In this document: positions 12,901 through 21,871 of the stretch, piece after piece
Layout of the letters: the number at the start of each line of letters is the position of its first letter
How positions within the stretch are numbered: position 1 is the first letter of the stretch
Position numbers and translations under genes: made by a program
Notes under the pieces: generated by a model
Database searches by the model: none
Told to the model about the DNA's origin: nothing
The model's input: the letters and a program-made list of their open reading frames with translations, nothing else
Source of the DNA: Euglena gracilis
Taxonomy: Eukaryota > Euglenida > Euglenophyceae > Euglenales
Length of the DNA stretch: 64,000 nucleotides
Assembly: GCA_039621445.1 (NCBI GenBank)
Contig: CP154956.1
Span: 12,771,443 to 12,835,442 of the forward strand
Reading direction: 5' to 3'

Positions 12901-15063
12901 TGCCGAGGGTCCCGGCCAGACCACCCCCAACGATTTCTGCACGGCCTTTTCTGCTTTTTTTTGTTTTCATGAGAAGTTAGTGCCGGCTATAAACAGACAA
13001 GAAGCCTTACTACGGGGAGGGGCTAGCAGTGGACAATACCCACTTTTTGGCCACTTCGACCATTTTTTGGCAACCTCTGGCTACCTCTGGCTGCTTCAGG
13101 TTGCCTTTGGCGACCCTTGCCTTTTTTTGTTTTCCTCATTTAGGTGTTTGTGAGGCGACATTGTGGCCAGTATTTCTGTTTCAATCAGTTGCAGCTGATG
13201 AGAACAGCTGCAACTTCTGGATGGATGTTGCCAGTCAGCACAGGCTTTTTTGCAACCTCGGATACCTACGGATAACTCCGGATCAGAATTCGACCCCCCC
13301 CCAACTACGGATCAGCACCAATCCCTGTTGTTGTTCATGTGTTGTTGTTTTTCCGAAGCTGCCACCGCATTCCTCCCCCCGGTCTGCCCCCCCCCCCCCC
13401 ACCTTCCCCAACCCCAACCCTGGCAACAGTGTGGGCCCAGGTCGGAGGGGCGGAGGCCCGCACGGGGGAGGCACCGGGCGGCGGGGCCACGGTGTGGAAC
13501 GAGGAGGTGGAACATGCCTCTCTTTGACGTCTTGCAGCAGCCCCCCCCCCCCCCCCCTGCTGCTGCCGCCAGCCCCGATTTTGGCCGAACCCAGCCGGGG
13601 TGGGGGGTTGGCGGCAGCCGGCCAAACCAGCCAGCCAGCCAGCCAGCCAGCCAAGACAGCCAGCCAAGCCAGCCAGCCCATTCCAGCCCGATCAAATATC
13701 TCCGAGTCGACTGATTTCACTGACATAGTCGTAGGGACGGTTAGTGGACTGTGCATCTGATTTCTCGGTCCCCAGGAGACGCGCAGTATTGACCATTTTC
13801 TTGAACTTCCAAAGTTCGTGTTTGTGGGAATCACGCCCATCCAGACGAAGTGCTCACAATGGCAGTTGCCTTGGGCCGGGTCAATGCTCAGGGAATGTGG
13901 CAGGCAATGAGGATCAAGGAAAACAAAGATCCTTTTTATTTATTTCGTTGGTCCGGCCCCAGGTCCAACCCCCCTCGTGAGGGGCTAGCCAGCCAGCCAG
14001 CCCATATTTCTGGCCCCAGCCCAGCGACCCCCCCCAGGTTCCTTAAAGAGATGCATGAGGTGGAGTTGCTGTACGAGACAGTGACGGACAGCGTCCACGT
14101 CCAGCTGAAGGTGCGTTGCCTGCGCACCTGTGCGCGCCTGCGCACACAGCGGCGGACCGAATGTGGAGGGACGGATCCGTGAACGGCACAATGGGCACTG
14201 CATTTGTCCAATTGTCCATCCCGGTTTTTAGATCTCGCCAGACGGCCTGCAAAAGCAATATTTGGAATTTCATTTTAATGCTTGAAAGCCACACTGCCTT
14301 CTCCCTTCAGGACGGCCGGGAAACCATCGCCCGAGGCATTCTCACCGTGGCGGAGTTGCTGCAGACGTCCAGGAGATTGTGGGTTCGGCTGGAGGTGTGT
14401 GCCAACTGACAGATTTACTAGCAACCAGCACATGTGGCTGCGCGACCGTATGAGCATTTACTGGCATTGCTGGTATTGGAGAATCAATTAATGCAACCCC
14501 AAAGCAGGACACAAAGATGTGCGTAATCTGGCGAACACAACTGGCACACGCACGCACACACACACGTACAAGTATCAAACACACAAACGAGCAAACGGAA
14601 CACACAAATGCGCACACACGGCACGATTGTGCACATATATGCAAGAACGCAAGTATTCCATTCTACAGGAGCCACATGGACACACACGTGTATTTCATCA
14701 GGACAGCACCGAGCAAGCGTGTGGGGAAGTGCACCTTTCCCTGGATGCCGGGCCCTCCGTCCTCTCTGCCCAGGAGAGCCTTGGCTGGGGAGGGGTGGCC
14801 TTGCTTTTTTGAAGGTCTGTTCCTCAATAGATCTTTTGTAAATGTGGGGAAGCATTCAACACCTTTGTGTGTGTGATGAGTGTGTGTGCGATGAGTATGT
14901 CTGTGATGTGTGTGATGTGTGTGATGTGTGTGTGTCTGTGTGTGTGTGGTGTGGTGTGTGTGATGTGTGTGTGTGTGTGTGATGTGTGTGTGTGTGTGTG
15001 ATGTGATGTGTGTGTGTGTGTGTGATGTGTGTGTGTGTGTGATGTGTGTGTGTGTGATGTGTG

Positions 15064-15139
<76 letters not shown>

Positions 15140-15200
15140 TGTGTGTGTGTGGTGTGTGGTGTGTGGTGTGTGCGATGTGTGTGTGTGTGTGGTGTGTGGT

Positions 15201-15234
<34 letters not shown>

Positions 15235-18200
15235 CTGTGTGTGTGTGGTGTGGTGTGTGTGATGTGTGTGATAAGGTTGTTTCTAAAAAGGAAGCCCCCA
15301 ATCAGTTGGTAATGGGAAATGGGGAGACACAAGCGGGCACCTCCGACCGACCAGGGCCGACCACCGAGTATGACACCAAAATGGGAAGTGGCCAAGGTGC
15401 CTGGGAACACAAGCACACGTACATTGGTCTTCCATAAATGTGGTGTCTGCCCGCTGTGCCTCATCCCGTCCCCCGTGCCCAACGACCTCCAAGAGCCGGA
15501 CGCCACGGTGCCCGTCCGGCTGGTCCGCGCCACCAACGTCGTGCCCTACCGCGTCGAGTTCCCCCGAGGTCTCTCGCACACCACCCTGACCCCACCTTCC
15601 ACACAACCACCACTCCTCCCATTCATTGCACAGCACCTCCAGAGAAAGCCTTTATGCTCCTTTAAGTCAGCAGGAATTTTTTCAGACCGGAAGCGTTGGT
15701 GGGTCTTGCAATTTCGGCCAAAGTCGGCGGCTGAAAAGCGTTTTCTTTTTTGTCAAAATGATAAAAACTATAAAATGAAAGATAATAATTTCCATTCTCT
15801 TGGGGTAGGAACCAGGCCTTTATTTAAAGGCCTTTGCCTTTGCTTAAGGGTTTGCAGTGCCCCAGGGGGGGGGGGGGCTGGATTGCAGCTAGTCCAGATA
15901 ACGATCATTCCACCAACCCCCAGGGTTCGATATAAGGAGGGCGTACATGGTTTAGGTGGGGGGGTGTCCCCCCCCCCCCCCCCCCCTCCTGGCCCGCAGG
16001 GGGGGGTCCGGACCCCCCCCCACCTGCAAGGGGGGTCCGGACCGACCCTCGGGGGGTACCTGGGACCCCCCCCCAAAAGGGTCAATTTTTTTCCTCCGGC
16101 GCTTCGCGCCGAATTTTTTTTGCATTTTTGGCCAATTTTTGCCCAAAAAAGTGCCCAAAATGGCACTTTTGGTCGTTTTGGGGGGTCAAAAATTTTCGGG
16201 CCGGCGCTTCGCGCTGGGCCGAAAATCGGTCACCCTGACCGCGCCACTGTTTAGGTGGGGGGGGGTGTCCCATCCCCCCCCTCCTCCTGGCCCGCGGGGG
16301 GGTCCAGACCCCCCCCCCCCTCCTTATATCGAACCCTGCCAACCCCCCCCCCCCCCGTGCTGGCCCGGAGAGCACCCCGACCGCCGGCCCAGGCCGCTTC
16401 GAGCCCCCTCCCCGGTGGCAGCGGTCAAACACACAGAACGCGTGCCGGCTCCCCCCCCCCATAGGGTGGATTGTCTGCGCACTGCGGAAGGACGACCGCC
16501 GGGAGGAGACACCCCCCGTCCTCCTGGACCCCACCGGGGGGCCGGCCCACAGCCCCCTGCCTTGGCCGCCGGGTCCATTCTTCCAACTGGAGCCCTGAGG
16601 TGATCCCCCCCTCCTCTGGGGCACCTGAACCCTTACAGCACGATGGCCAGAGCGCAGTTTGGTATGCAGTCAAATACATGTCCACAGAATGCATATTGTC
16701 TCTAAAAATTTACATGCACACAGGGGAGGAATGCAAACGGCCCCAAAGTTTGCGTTTTGGGGGGGGTTTGGTTTTATTGCCCCGTGGTGATCCTTCAAAT
16801 TTATTTCAAAAAAATTTATTCTGGTTTTTTTGTGATTTTCCACTGAGACCAAACTTTTTGTCATTTTTAGGATTTTTTTTTGGCCAACAATTTACATATT
16901 CTTCAGATAATTTTGATAATGAATAGTTTTGGAGAGATTTTTTTTTGTGAATTTTTCCAGGCCCTCTCCAGGAGATAAGCATCCATCCCATTGAGCTCCT
17001 GAAGTAATTTCCATGCAACTTTTATCATTAGTTGTTTGTGTTTGTTTGTGTTTTCTTTGCGTCGCTTTTTTTTCGACGATGTATGTTGCGTTCTCCGCCG
17101 ATGCACAAATTATTCAAGCTAATGCATACTACGTGTGTGTGTGTGTGTGTGTGGGCATTTGACATATTGCATGTTTGCAGCAGGTGTCATCAGCCCTCTT
17201 GCATATGGAGATTCTCACAAGCCCTTTCCAGCTCTACCCAGCCCAGCCCTACCCGGCCAGCCCCCCGCCCCAACATGGTGTGGAACGCCGACTTCCGGTT
17301 CCCCGTCGGCTCGGATGAGCCGCTCGTGGTGGAGGTGCGGCAGCAGACGGCGGGGGAGCTGCTGGGCCGGGCGCTGGTGCCCGAGGCGGTGCTCCTCTGC
17401 GGTGTGCAGTCCAGGAAGGAAAAATGATTAAAAGGGTTTTGAGGCGTTTGAAGGAGTTTTCGGGCATTTTGGGGAATAAAAATATGCACCTTAAAAAATG
17501 CCGCGACACCTTTCACACAGTCGCCGGGACATTGGATATGTTGGATGGGGAAAATTGCTATGGGAAGAGCATTTTCAATGATTTTTGTGGGATTTTTCCT
17601 GCCATTTGAGGGATCGGATAGAATTTCTGTCAGGGCTCACCCAATTTTGTTGGCATTTTGCATTGATGGATTTTATTCCAGTTTGCAAACCTGTTTGCAA
17701 AATGTATGATTATCCAGAACATAAAGCAAAATGTTTGAGTTCTCTTTTTTTTTGGAGTTTGGGATTTTTCCATTTAGAAATTCGCGTTCGAGAATCGATG
17801 TGGATTCTCGTAGAATTCCCCGAAAACGTGGCTTCACATTTTTCAACCCAGAATTTTCCTGGCCTTTAGAAACACCGCGCTCAGAATCTTCCCCAGCATT
17901 TTTGAGATTCGTCCCGAACTTCGGCGGCAAATTTGCCCGTCGACAACCCCCCTGTTCAGACCCCCCCCCCGGTGCTCACCGCATACCACATGTGCCGCTC
18001 TCTCGCGTGCGCAGGACAGCGGGAGGTGTGGGTGTCGCTCAGGGGTTTTTTTTAGTCATGGACCCCGGGGGGGAGGGGGGGCAGGGTGGGTGGGTCCGGC
18101 CGAGCCCCCCCCCCCCCGCAGGGGGTGGGATATACTTTTACGTACTTTTATACACTTTTATGCGCAGGACAGCGGGAGGTGTGGGTGCCGCTGCAGCGCC

Positions 18201-18292
18201 ACCACCGCCCCAGCGGGGAGCTGTGCCTCTCCGTCACCGAGCGGCCCCTGCGCTACCGCGCCCCCCTGCGCCCCCTCATCGAACCCACTTGA
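4140..18292 (+). CDS. three-C2-domain protein gene, about 15 exons, gene model
   Basis: Joined exons give a protein of roughly 500-550 residues: a disordered Ser/Arg/His/Pro-rich start, then three C2 folds. C2-1 shows LALAVRVLGALGLRDPAYFK, TVVEHTAKPIWNEVLE and TLNDKDWGGLNIEVG; C2-2 shows LQRLSVRV, ATVWNEEVELLYETV and RGILTVAELLQ; C2-3 shows PVRLVRATNVVPYRVEF, NMVWNADFRFPV and the last strand REVWVPLQ. The WNE/WNA tryptophan-asparagine motif before strand 4 is the classic C2 hallmark. Tandem C2 proteins usually bind membranes, often with calcium. Few Asp remain in the calcium loops here, so calcium binding is doubtful. Introns are of two kinds, GT-AG and complementary-ended. The individual exons follow; those between 11.1 and 12.8 kb are the weakest part of the model. 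Confidence 0.65.
4778..4901 (+). CDS. C2 gene exon 2: Ser/Arg-rich linker
   Basis: The acceptor cacag ends at 4777. The frame reads RLQPTSAVPGRLGSPRHSNS and on through Arg/Ser/Pro-rich sequence with strong G/C third positions. The end at 4901 is set by a CTG at intron positions +4 to +6 that pairs with CAG at -8 to -6 before exon 3; both sides are then in phase 0. An ordinary donor (gtctgg at 4911) would not keep the frame. Confidence 0.5.
5553..5639 (+). CDS. C2 gene exon 3: linker
   Basis: Starts TCC ACA TAT GTG, five bases after a CAG at 5545-5547. Ends before CCG CTG at 5640, which pairs with CAG before exon 4; phase 0 on both sides. The frame stays open and well biased beyond the end given (EEYLLTHRDGSSSSS up to about 5720), so the exon may be longer. 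The intron that follows holds the 1.5-kb TGTA array. Confidence 0.42.
5820..7359. repeat. (TGTA)n tetranucleotide array, 1.5 kb
   Basis: Opens with (CTGT)n at 5826-5868, then long TGTA/ATGT runs broken by single-base variants. Two blocks of GCGT followed by GCAT repeats (6420-6476 and 6816-6871), each followed by the same gtatgtgtg...gtatatatg variant pattern, show that a unit of about 395 bp was duplicated within the array. It lies in the intron between C2 exons 3 and 4. The long open frames through it on both strands (Cys-Met-Tyr-Val or His-Thr-Tyr-Ile repeats) are products of the repeat, not genes. Confidence 0.95.
7569..7682 (+). CDS. C2 gene exon 4: first half of C2-1
   Basis: The frame with almost pure G/C third positions reads GEELALAVRVLGALGLRDP then AYFK, a textbook C2 first strand and loop (L-V-V-A-L-D-P-Y). 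The start at 7569 lies five bases after CAG (7561-7563); an ordinary acceptor at 7550 (attgtcag) keeps the same frame and would add six residues. The end before GTC TGG is set by the TGG/CCA pair with the intron end before exon 5. Confidence 0.65.
8181..8490. mobile_element. MITE with perfect 8-bp target duplication (GTTGTCCC)
   Basis: Left end CAGGGCGGTCTTTAAG and right end CTTAAGGACCGCCCTG are inverted repeats. The 8 bp just outside are identical on both sides: GTTGTCCC at 8173-8180 and 8491-8498. This is the signature of a hAT-type non-autonomous element. The interior has no coding capacity. Related copies are at 29693-30002 and near 35945-36235. It lies in the intron between C2 exons 4 and 5. 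Confidence 0.85.
9191..9271 (+). CDS. C2 gene exon 5: middle of C2-1 with WNE motif
   Basis: Reads GEAETTVVEHTAKPIWNE and continues VLECRIKSD. TAKPIWNEV is the conserved C2 strand 3-4 signature. The 3' end is an ordinary donor (gtatgc at 9272) in phase 0, matching exon 6. At the 5' end an ordinary acceptor (ttccag, ending 9186) leaves a wrong phase, while the CCA at 9183-9185 pairing with TGG gives phase 0 at 9191. Confidence 0.72.
9734..10109. mobile_element. MITE with perfect 8-bp target duplication (GTTGGCCC)
   Basis: Terminal inverted repeats CAGGGGTTTTCTTAAG (9734) and CTTAAGAAAACCCCTG (ending 10109) match perfectly over 16 bp. Flanking direct repeats GTTGGCCC at 9726-9733 and 10110-10117 are identical. 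The interior is C/G-rich and non-coding. It sits in the GT-AG intron between C2 exons 5 and 6. Same family as 25729-26193 and 29082-29516. Confidence 0.88.
10240..10349 (+). CDS. C2 gene exon 6: end of C2-1
   Basis: The acceptor gctttccag ends at 10239. Phase 0 reads DEVIVTLNDKDWGGLNIEVG, then TCRVKVRDLV, the C2 strand 6-7 pattern (V-D-D-G). The end at 10349 is set by CAC CAG at intron positions +1 to +6. Joining to 10969 gives SSRLEVTLLDLNDEPCG in frame and avoids the stop that lies before the next exon in the genome. Confidence 0.72.
10427..10788. repeat. five-copy 71-73 bp minisatellite
   Basis: Five head-to-tail copies of a unit starting ccccctgaagcaagctatgg and ending in tgcaatcacgggggg. 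Copy starts are at 10430, 10501, 10574, 10645 and 10718. Copies differ almost only in the length of the G run (6-9) and at tgcctaatt/tacctaatt. The array abuts the MITE at 10789. It lies in an intron of the C2 gene. Confidence 0.95.
10789..10903. mobile_element. short MITE, same termini as 29082-29516
   Basis: Starts CAGGGAATTTCCTAAG and ends CTTAAGAAATTCCTG, an inverted repeat with one base missing on the right. Both flanks are G runs, so the target duplication cannot be read. It is much shorter than its relatives and may be an internally deleted copy. Confidence 0.6.
10969..11074 (+). CDS. C2 gene exon 7
   Basis: The frame TLLDLNDEPCGKVVLGIGSK has very strong G/C third positions and a C2-like D-L-N-D-x-x-x-G pattern. 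There is no usable AG acceptor, and a TGA at 10949 closes the frame upstream. The start at 10969 follows a CTG at 10961-10963 by five bases and restores the frame with exon 6. The end at 11074 is less sure: CGG CTG follows it and would pair with CAG at 11614. Confidence 0.6.
11622..11666 (+). CDS. possible C2 gene exon 8, duplicated elsewhere
   Basis: The block from ctcctcag (11609-11616) to about 11700 is clearly homologous to 42677-42775. The reading frame is not settled: starting five bases after CAG reads ASRACTTHRSSRR to a stop, and another frame reads HCLSSLHHPQ. A one-base difference in a C run shifts the frame between the two copies. It may be an exon copied by a mobile element, or itself part of a repeat. 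Confidence 0.25.
11996..12120 (+). CDS. C2 gene exon: linker and first strand of C2-2
   Basis: After an acceptor (cgcacag, ending 11995) the frame reads DPGPAEDAPPVPKRESAAS then PSPGLQRLSVRVGRSA, with nearly all third positions G or C. LQRLSVRV fits the first strand of a C2 domain. The 3' end is not resolved. A short biased stretch at 12667-12711 (LRRWEGVRRGDAII) may be the next exon. Confidence 0.45.
12390..12550. mobile_element. inverted-repeat element with G/C-run termini
   Basis: Left end taccggggggggggaattt and right end aaattcccccccccccggta are inverted repeats, with further matching (gccctagagaaaatttg against caaaatttctctggcac). The interior repeats 'aaatcccgcgaaat' words. No target duplication is visible. 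Related words occur at 2076-2575. Confidence 0.6.
12667..12711 (+). CDS. possible small C2 gene exon
   Basis: Reads QRLRRWEGVRRGDAI in a strongly G/C-biased frame. It ends before ATC CAG, which fits the complementary-end rule for an intron start. The palindromic gcgccttcggcgc just inside also occurs in local repeats, so this may not be coding. Confidence 0.22.
13428..13509 (+). CDS. C2 gene exon: C2-2 strands 2-4, left half of a split exon
   Basis: Reads VWAQVGGAEARTGEAPGG then GATVWNEEV, with pure G/C third positions. The start is five bases after CTG (13420-13422). The right edge is exactly where a 545-bp element has inserted: GAGGAGGTG on this side joins GAGTTGCTG at 14063 to give TVWNEEVELLYETV, an unbroken C2 strand. 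Only the insert separates the two halves. Confidence 0.75.
13513..14057. mobile_element. MITE inserted in a C2 exon, now an intron
   Basis: Left end CATGCCTCTCTTTGACGTC, right end CCTTAAAGAGATGCATG (inverted, imperfect). Flanking 8-bp repeats are AGGTGGAA (13505-13512) and AGGTGGAG (14058-14065). The same family has a cleaner copy at 59199-59623. The duplicated AGGT supplies both a GT donor (13507) and an AG acceptor (14058-14059), so the insert can leave the RNA by GT-AG splicing. Cutting three bases before the CAT and five after the ATG gives the same RNA. Confidence 0.82.
14063..14110 (+). CDS. C2 gene exon: C2-2 strand 4-5, right half of the split exon
   Basis: Reads ELLYETVTDSVHVQLK in the biased frame. 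The ordinary donor gtgcgt follows at 14111 in phase 0, matching the next exon. The 5' edge is the element described at 13513-14057. Confidence 0.75.
14311..14394 (+). CDS. C2 gene exon: end of C2-2
   Basis: Acceptor cttcag (ending 14310) and donor gtgtgt (14395) are both ordinary and in phase 0. Reads DGRETIARGILTVAELLQTS then RRLWVRLE, matching the C2 strand 6-8 pattern (D...G...V.ELL...W..L). Confidence 0.75.
14870..15275. repeat. (TG)n microsatellite with TGTGATG variants
   Basis: About 400 bp of TG repeat with interspersed gatg, tctg and ggtg variants. Non-coding, in the intron after the C2-2 end exon. Confidence 0.95.
15470..15567 (+). CDS. C2 gene exon: first strands of C2-3
   Basis: Reads PVPNDLQEPDATVPVRLV then RATNVVPYRVEFP in a frame with nearly all G/C third positions. 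V-R-L-V-R-A-T-N-V...P-Y-R-V is the C2 strand 1-2 pattern. Neither end is fixed: the frame is open from about 15430, and several intron-end choices are possible on both sides. Confidence 0.6.
17266..17401 (+). CDS. C2 gene exon: middle of C2-3
   Basis: Reads NMVWNADFRFPVGSDEPLVV, then EVRQQTAGELLGRALVPEA. WNADFRFPV is the C2 strand 4 hallmark. The donor gtgtgc at 17402 is ordinary and leaves one base, which completes a Gly codon with the next exon. The 5' edge is approximate. Confidence 0.72.
18012..18049 (+). pseudogene. duplicated start of the last C2 exon
   Basis: gcgcaggacagcgggaggtg and the next 15 bases repeat the acceptor and first codons of the exon at 18168, then break off into a repeat that begins ggggtttttttt. 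The repeat (18050-18160) belongs to a family also seen at 23305-23410 and 61990-62110. If used, this copy would encode GQREVWVSL. It is more likely a by-product of the insertion between the two copies. Confidence 0.5.
18168..18292 (+). CDS. C2 gene last exon with stop
   Basis: The acceptor atgcgcag ends at 18167. Reads GQREVWVPLQRHHRPSGEL, then a short tail to IEPT and TGA at 18290-18292. REVWVPL...GEL is the usual last strand of a C2 domain. A near-identical partial copy of the start of this exon lies at 18012-18049. Confidence 0.75.
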
Positions 18293-19458
18293 GCCCCCCC
18301 CACCGCCGCGCCTTGCGATGCATCGACGACCCCCCAGCCCGCACCTCCCTTGCCCGTACGTCTCCATCGCCCGCCCCACCGGCTCAATCGGTCCAAACGG
18401 CACCCGGCCCGGACGTCGCACACACCGGAGGGGACCAACTCCTGGGGGGGGGGGGGGGCTGGTTGGTCAACCTCCAGGATTGGGGTAAACCCCCCATTTA
18501 GAACGACCCCATTTTTACCGACTCCCCCCTTTACACCAACTCCCCCATTAATACTGACCCCCCCCCAGGGATTTCAAGAAATGTGAAAGTGGCATACTGA
18601 CCCGTTGGTGTAAATGAGGGGGGGGGTTCATACAGTGAACGGGTGGCATCCCAGGCTGGGAAAAAGCTGGATTTCCCCCACACACCCCCCTTGAGGGCTC
18701 AGAGGGGATTTTGGTGTCCAGATTTATGGCTCTAAAAATTGGCGATTCCACTCTGCCCCCCCCAGGGTTCGATATAAGAAAGTGCACGTGGTTTAGATGG
18801 GGGGTGTTTCCCCCCCCTCCTGCCTGTCTGTCTGGTATGGATCCCCCTCCTCACCTGCCAAGGGGGTTCCAGGCCGACCCTGGGGGGGGGTACCCAGGGT
18901 CCCCCAAAAGGTCAAATGTGTTTCCTTCTGACGCTTTGTGCCAAAATTTTTTGCATCTTTGACAATTTTTCCAAAAACTGCCCTAAGTGGCATTTTTGGC
19001 CGTTTTGAGGGTCAAATTTTCTTGGTGCTTTGCACCGGGCCGAAAAATTGGTTACCCAGACCATCCCACTGTTTAAGTGTGTAGGGGGTGTCCCTCCCAC
19101 CCCCCCCCCCCTGGACGGCAGGGGGGTCCAACCCACCCCTCCCACCTGCCCTTTTACAGAACCTTCCCCAGATTTTTTTTCCAACAACCCTGTTGCCTGC
19201 CTTGTGCTGTGGGGTGCCTGCGCAGAGCAGGCACACACGTCCCAGGAGGTTTGGCTGGGGTTGGCCAAGGCAAATTTCTGATAATACTGGCTGGTTTTGG
19301 AATTGTGCTGCCTGTGGTTCCAGGGAGGCTCTTCCGAACCCTATGGATGGTGGCCGGTTTTGAAACGCCACGGGACCCCCGCCCAGCGAACCCGCTTCCA
19401 GCAAGTCCATCCGCCACGGTTGCGATGCAACCTCCAAAGCTCTCCCCGCCCCCCCCAG
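18293..19458. other. intergenic repeat region between C2 gene and RRM copy A
   Basis: C/G runs and two repeats of the kind 'gttcgatataaga...gtgcacgtggtttag' with weak palindromes such as gcgctttgcaccgggccgaa. No exon was found. The same kind of element is seen at 15905-16250 and 26800-27180. Confidence 0.5.
19445..19458 (+). promoter_or_regulatory. poly-C tract and AG acceptor 11 bp before the RRM copy A start
   Basis: ccgccccccccag lies directly before gcctcccagcgATG. RRM copy B has the same arrangement (36275-36288). In a euglenozoan this would suit a spliced-leader addition site; it could also be an ordinary 3' splice site joining an upstream exon, because the frame is open (GLPA) before the ATG in both copies. 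Confidence 0.4.
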
Positions 19459-19469
19459 GCCTCCCAGCG

Positions 19470-19589
19470 ATGGAGGACTGTGCCTCGATCTTCATCGGCT
19501 CGCTGCCGCCGGACATCACCGTTCAGGCGCTGCAAGCCCTGTGTCGGGCCTTCGGGGAGGTGGTCCGGGTCGACCTGAAGCGCAGCTTT
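19470..19589 (+). CDS. RRM A exon 1: RRM1 RNP2 half
   Basis: ATG at 19470, then [20 protein letters not shown] and [18 protein letters not shown]. The intron begins GCT CAG at 19590 and ends CTG GTCTT at 20434; joining gives KRSFAFVDF, an intact RNP1. Copy B has the same exon with about 85% identical residues. Confidence 0.8.
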
Positions 19590-19761
19590 GCTCAGGCTGC
19601 CCTGTGTCTGTGACCGACCTTGCCTCTCAAACCCCTGGGCTGGTTGGATTCTGAATATTTGCGGATATATATGCGTGCATAAACACACATACATGTATAT
19701 GTATATGTAAACATACGTGTTCGTGTGTGTGTGTATGTGTGTATATATATGCACATGTGTG

Positions 19762-19794
<33 letters not shown>

Positions 19795-20839
19795 TCATTC
19801 ATCTGTATACATGTATCCATCCCATACATAGGAACAAAAAATGGTTTTTATCAGTGTGCATGTATCCATAGACCCCCAAATGATGTGCCCCGCCCAATAA
19901 TATCGTTTTCTTGCAGCTAAAGCCTCCCCCTTTATATTTTGCCAGTGCGACGAAACAAAGTTTGAAATTAGGCCACGCACATCCTAAATGTCATATTCCG
20001 CTTTTGTCGAACTTAAAAACCTTTGTCGAACAGAAAACCAGTGGCGTAGGAAGGGATCGCTCACTCATTTTTTGGGGTAACGTCAAACCTTTCCTTCGGA
20101 AGTGGCTGACTCGTTTTTTTTTCAATTTCAAAGAGGCCCCAGGTGATTTAAAAACAAGTGATGGAATTACTCCTGTACATATGTAAACCCTTTTGCATAA
20201 ACGAGCCAATATCTCTGTATATATCTAAAATTGAATGAATATTTGCATTTTTATGATGCACACCCACGGACGTATTGTGTTGTGTGTATACTCGTGCAAC
20301 ATCTACACATACTTACACAACATCTTCACGACACCTCTTCTCATCACAAACACAGGTTTACATCGTGGGTGTGCACATGACCATTGTTAGTGTTGGACCC
20401 CCCCCCCCGCACACCCTTGTGGCGTTCTGGTCTTGCTTTCGTGGACTTCGTCTACCCCAGCAGTGCCACCCAAGCCCTTGCCCTCAGCCAAGGTACCAGC
20501 CAGGACGCTGGAGGCACCCTGCAGCACGCTTTCTCTGGCAGGTGTGTCCCCGGCCCAGGAATGTCTGGGTTTGCAGTCATTGGTTTGCCAGGTGACAACT
20601 TGCAAGTAAGATGGCTCATTTCTGGGCAGTTTCTCTCGTTTTTTTTCTTTGCACAGCAGAAAGGACGAGCTTGAAGATGCCTCTTGGGGATTGGAGTTCT
20701 ATGCATTCTATGTCCAAGAATTTTTTTGTGTCAACAAATGGGAAAGGCCGGACATCCCGAAGGTTCTTTCATTCACCAACTCACCCCATCTGACACCATC
20801 CACGCCCCCCTCCCACACCATCCAGACACACACACACAA

Positions 20840-20871
<32 letters not shown>

Positions 20872-21366
20872 AAAGACTGAAAGGTATACGCACACAGACA
20901 CACACAACACAAGCACTCAGGCACACACAACACAGGTACACAGGCACGCAGGCACAGCGATATGGACACTCACACAGGCACGCACACACACACACACACA
21001 CACACAGGCAGACACACACACACACACACGCACCCACCCACCCACCCACAACGCAACTCATGCACACACACACACACACACACACTCACTCACTCACTCA
21101 CTCACTCACTCACTCGCTCACTCACTCACTCGCTCGCTCGCTCGCTCGCTCGCTCACTCGCTCACTCACTCACTCACTCACTCACACGCTTACACTCACT
21201 CACTCACTCACACGCTTACACTCACTCACTCACTCACTCACTCACTCACTCACTCACTCACTCACTCACTCACTCACTCACTCACTCACTCACTCACTCA
21301 CTCACTCACTCACTCACTCACTCACTCACTCACTCACTCACTCACTCACACACTCACTCACTCACT

Positions 21367-21398
<32 letters not shown>

Positions 21399-21837
21399 AC
21401 ACACACAACACACACAACACACACACACACACACACACACACAACACACAACACACACACACACACACACTCACTCACACATTTACACACCCACCCACCC
21501 ACCCACCCACCAACCCACAATACAACTCACGCACACGCACGCACACACTCACTCACGCACACACACACACACTTACACACACACTCACTCACACATTCAC
21601 ACACACGCGCGCGTGCACACACACACACATTCACACACACACACACACTTACTCGCACACATTTACACACACACACTCTCTCTCTCACACACACTCATTT
21701 ACACACACGCTCACACACACGCTCACACACACACACACACACACTTACTCACACACATTTCACACACAACACACGCACTCACTTACACACACGCTCTCAC
21801 ACACGCTCGCACACGCACACACACACACACACACACA

Positions 21838-21871
<34 letters not shown>

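Noticed and set aside
15950-16600. Pro/Gly-rich frames around 16.0-16.6 kb as a C2 gene exon
   Set aside because: The sequence is a C/G-run element with palindromes (gcgcttcgcgcc) seen again at 18.9 kb and 27.0 kb, and no C2 motif appears.
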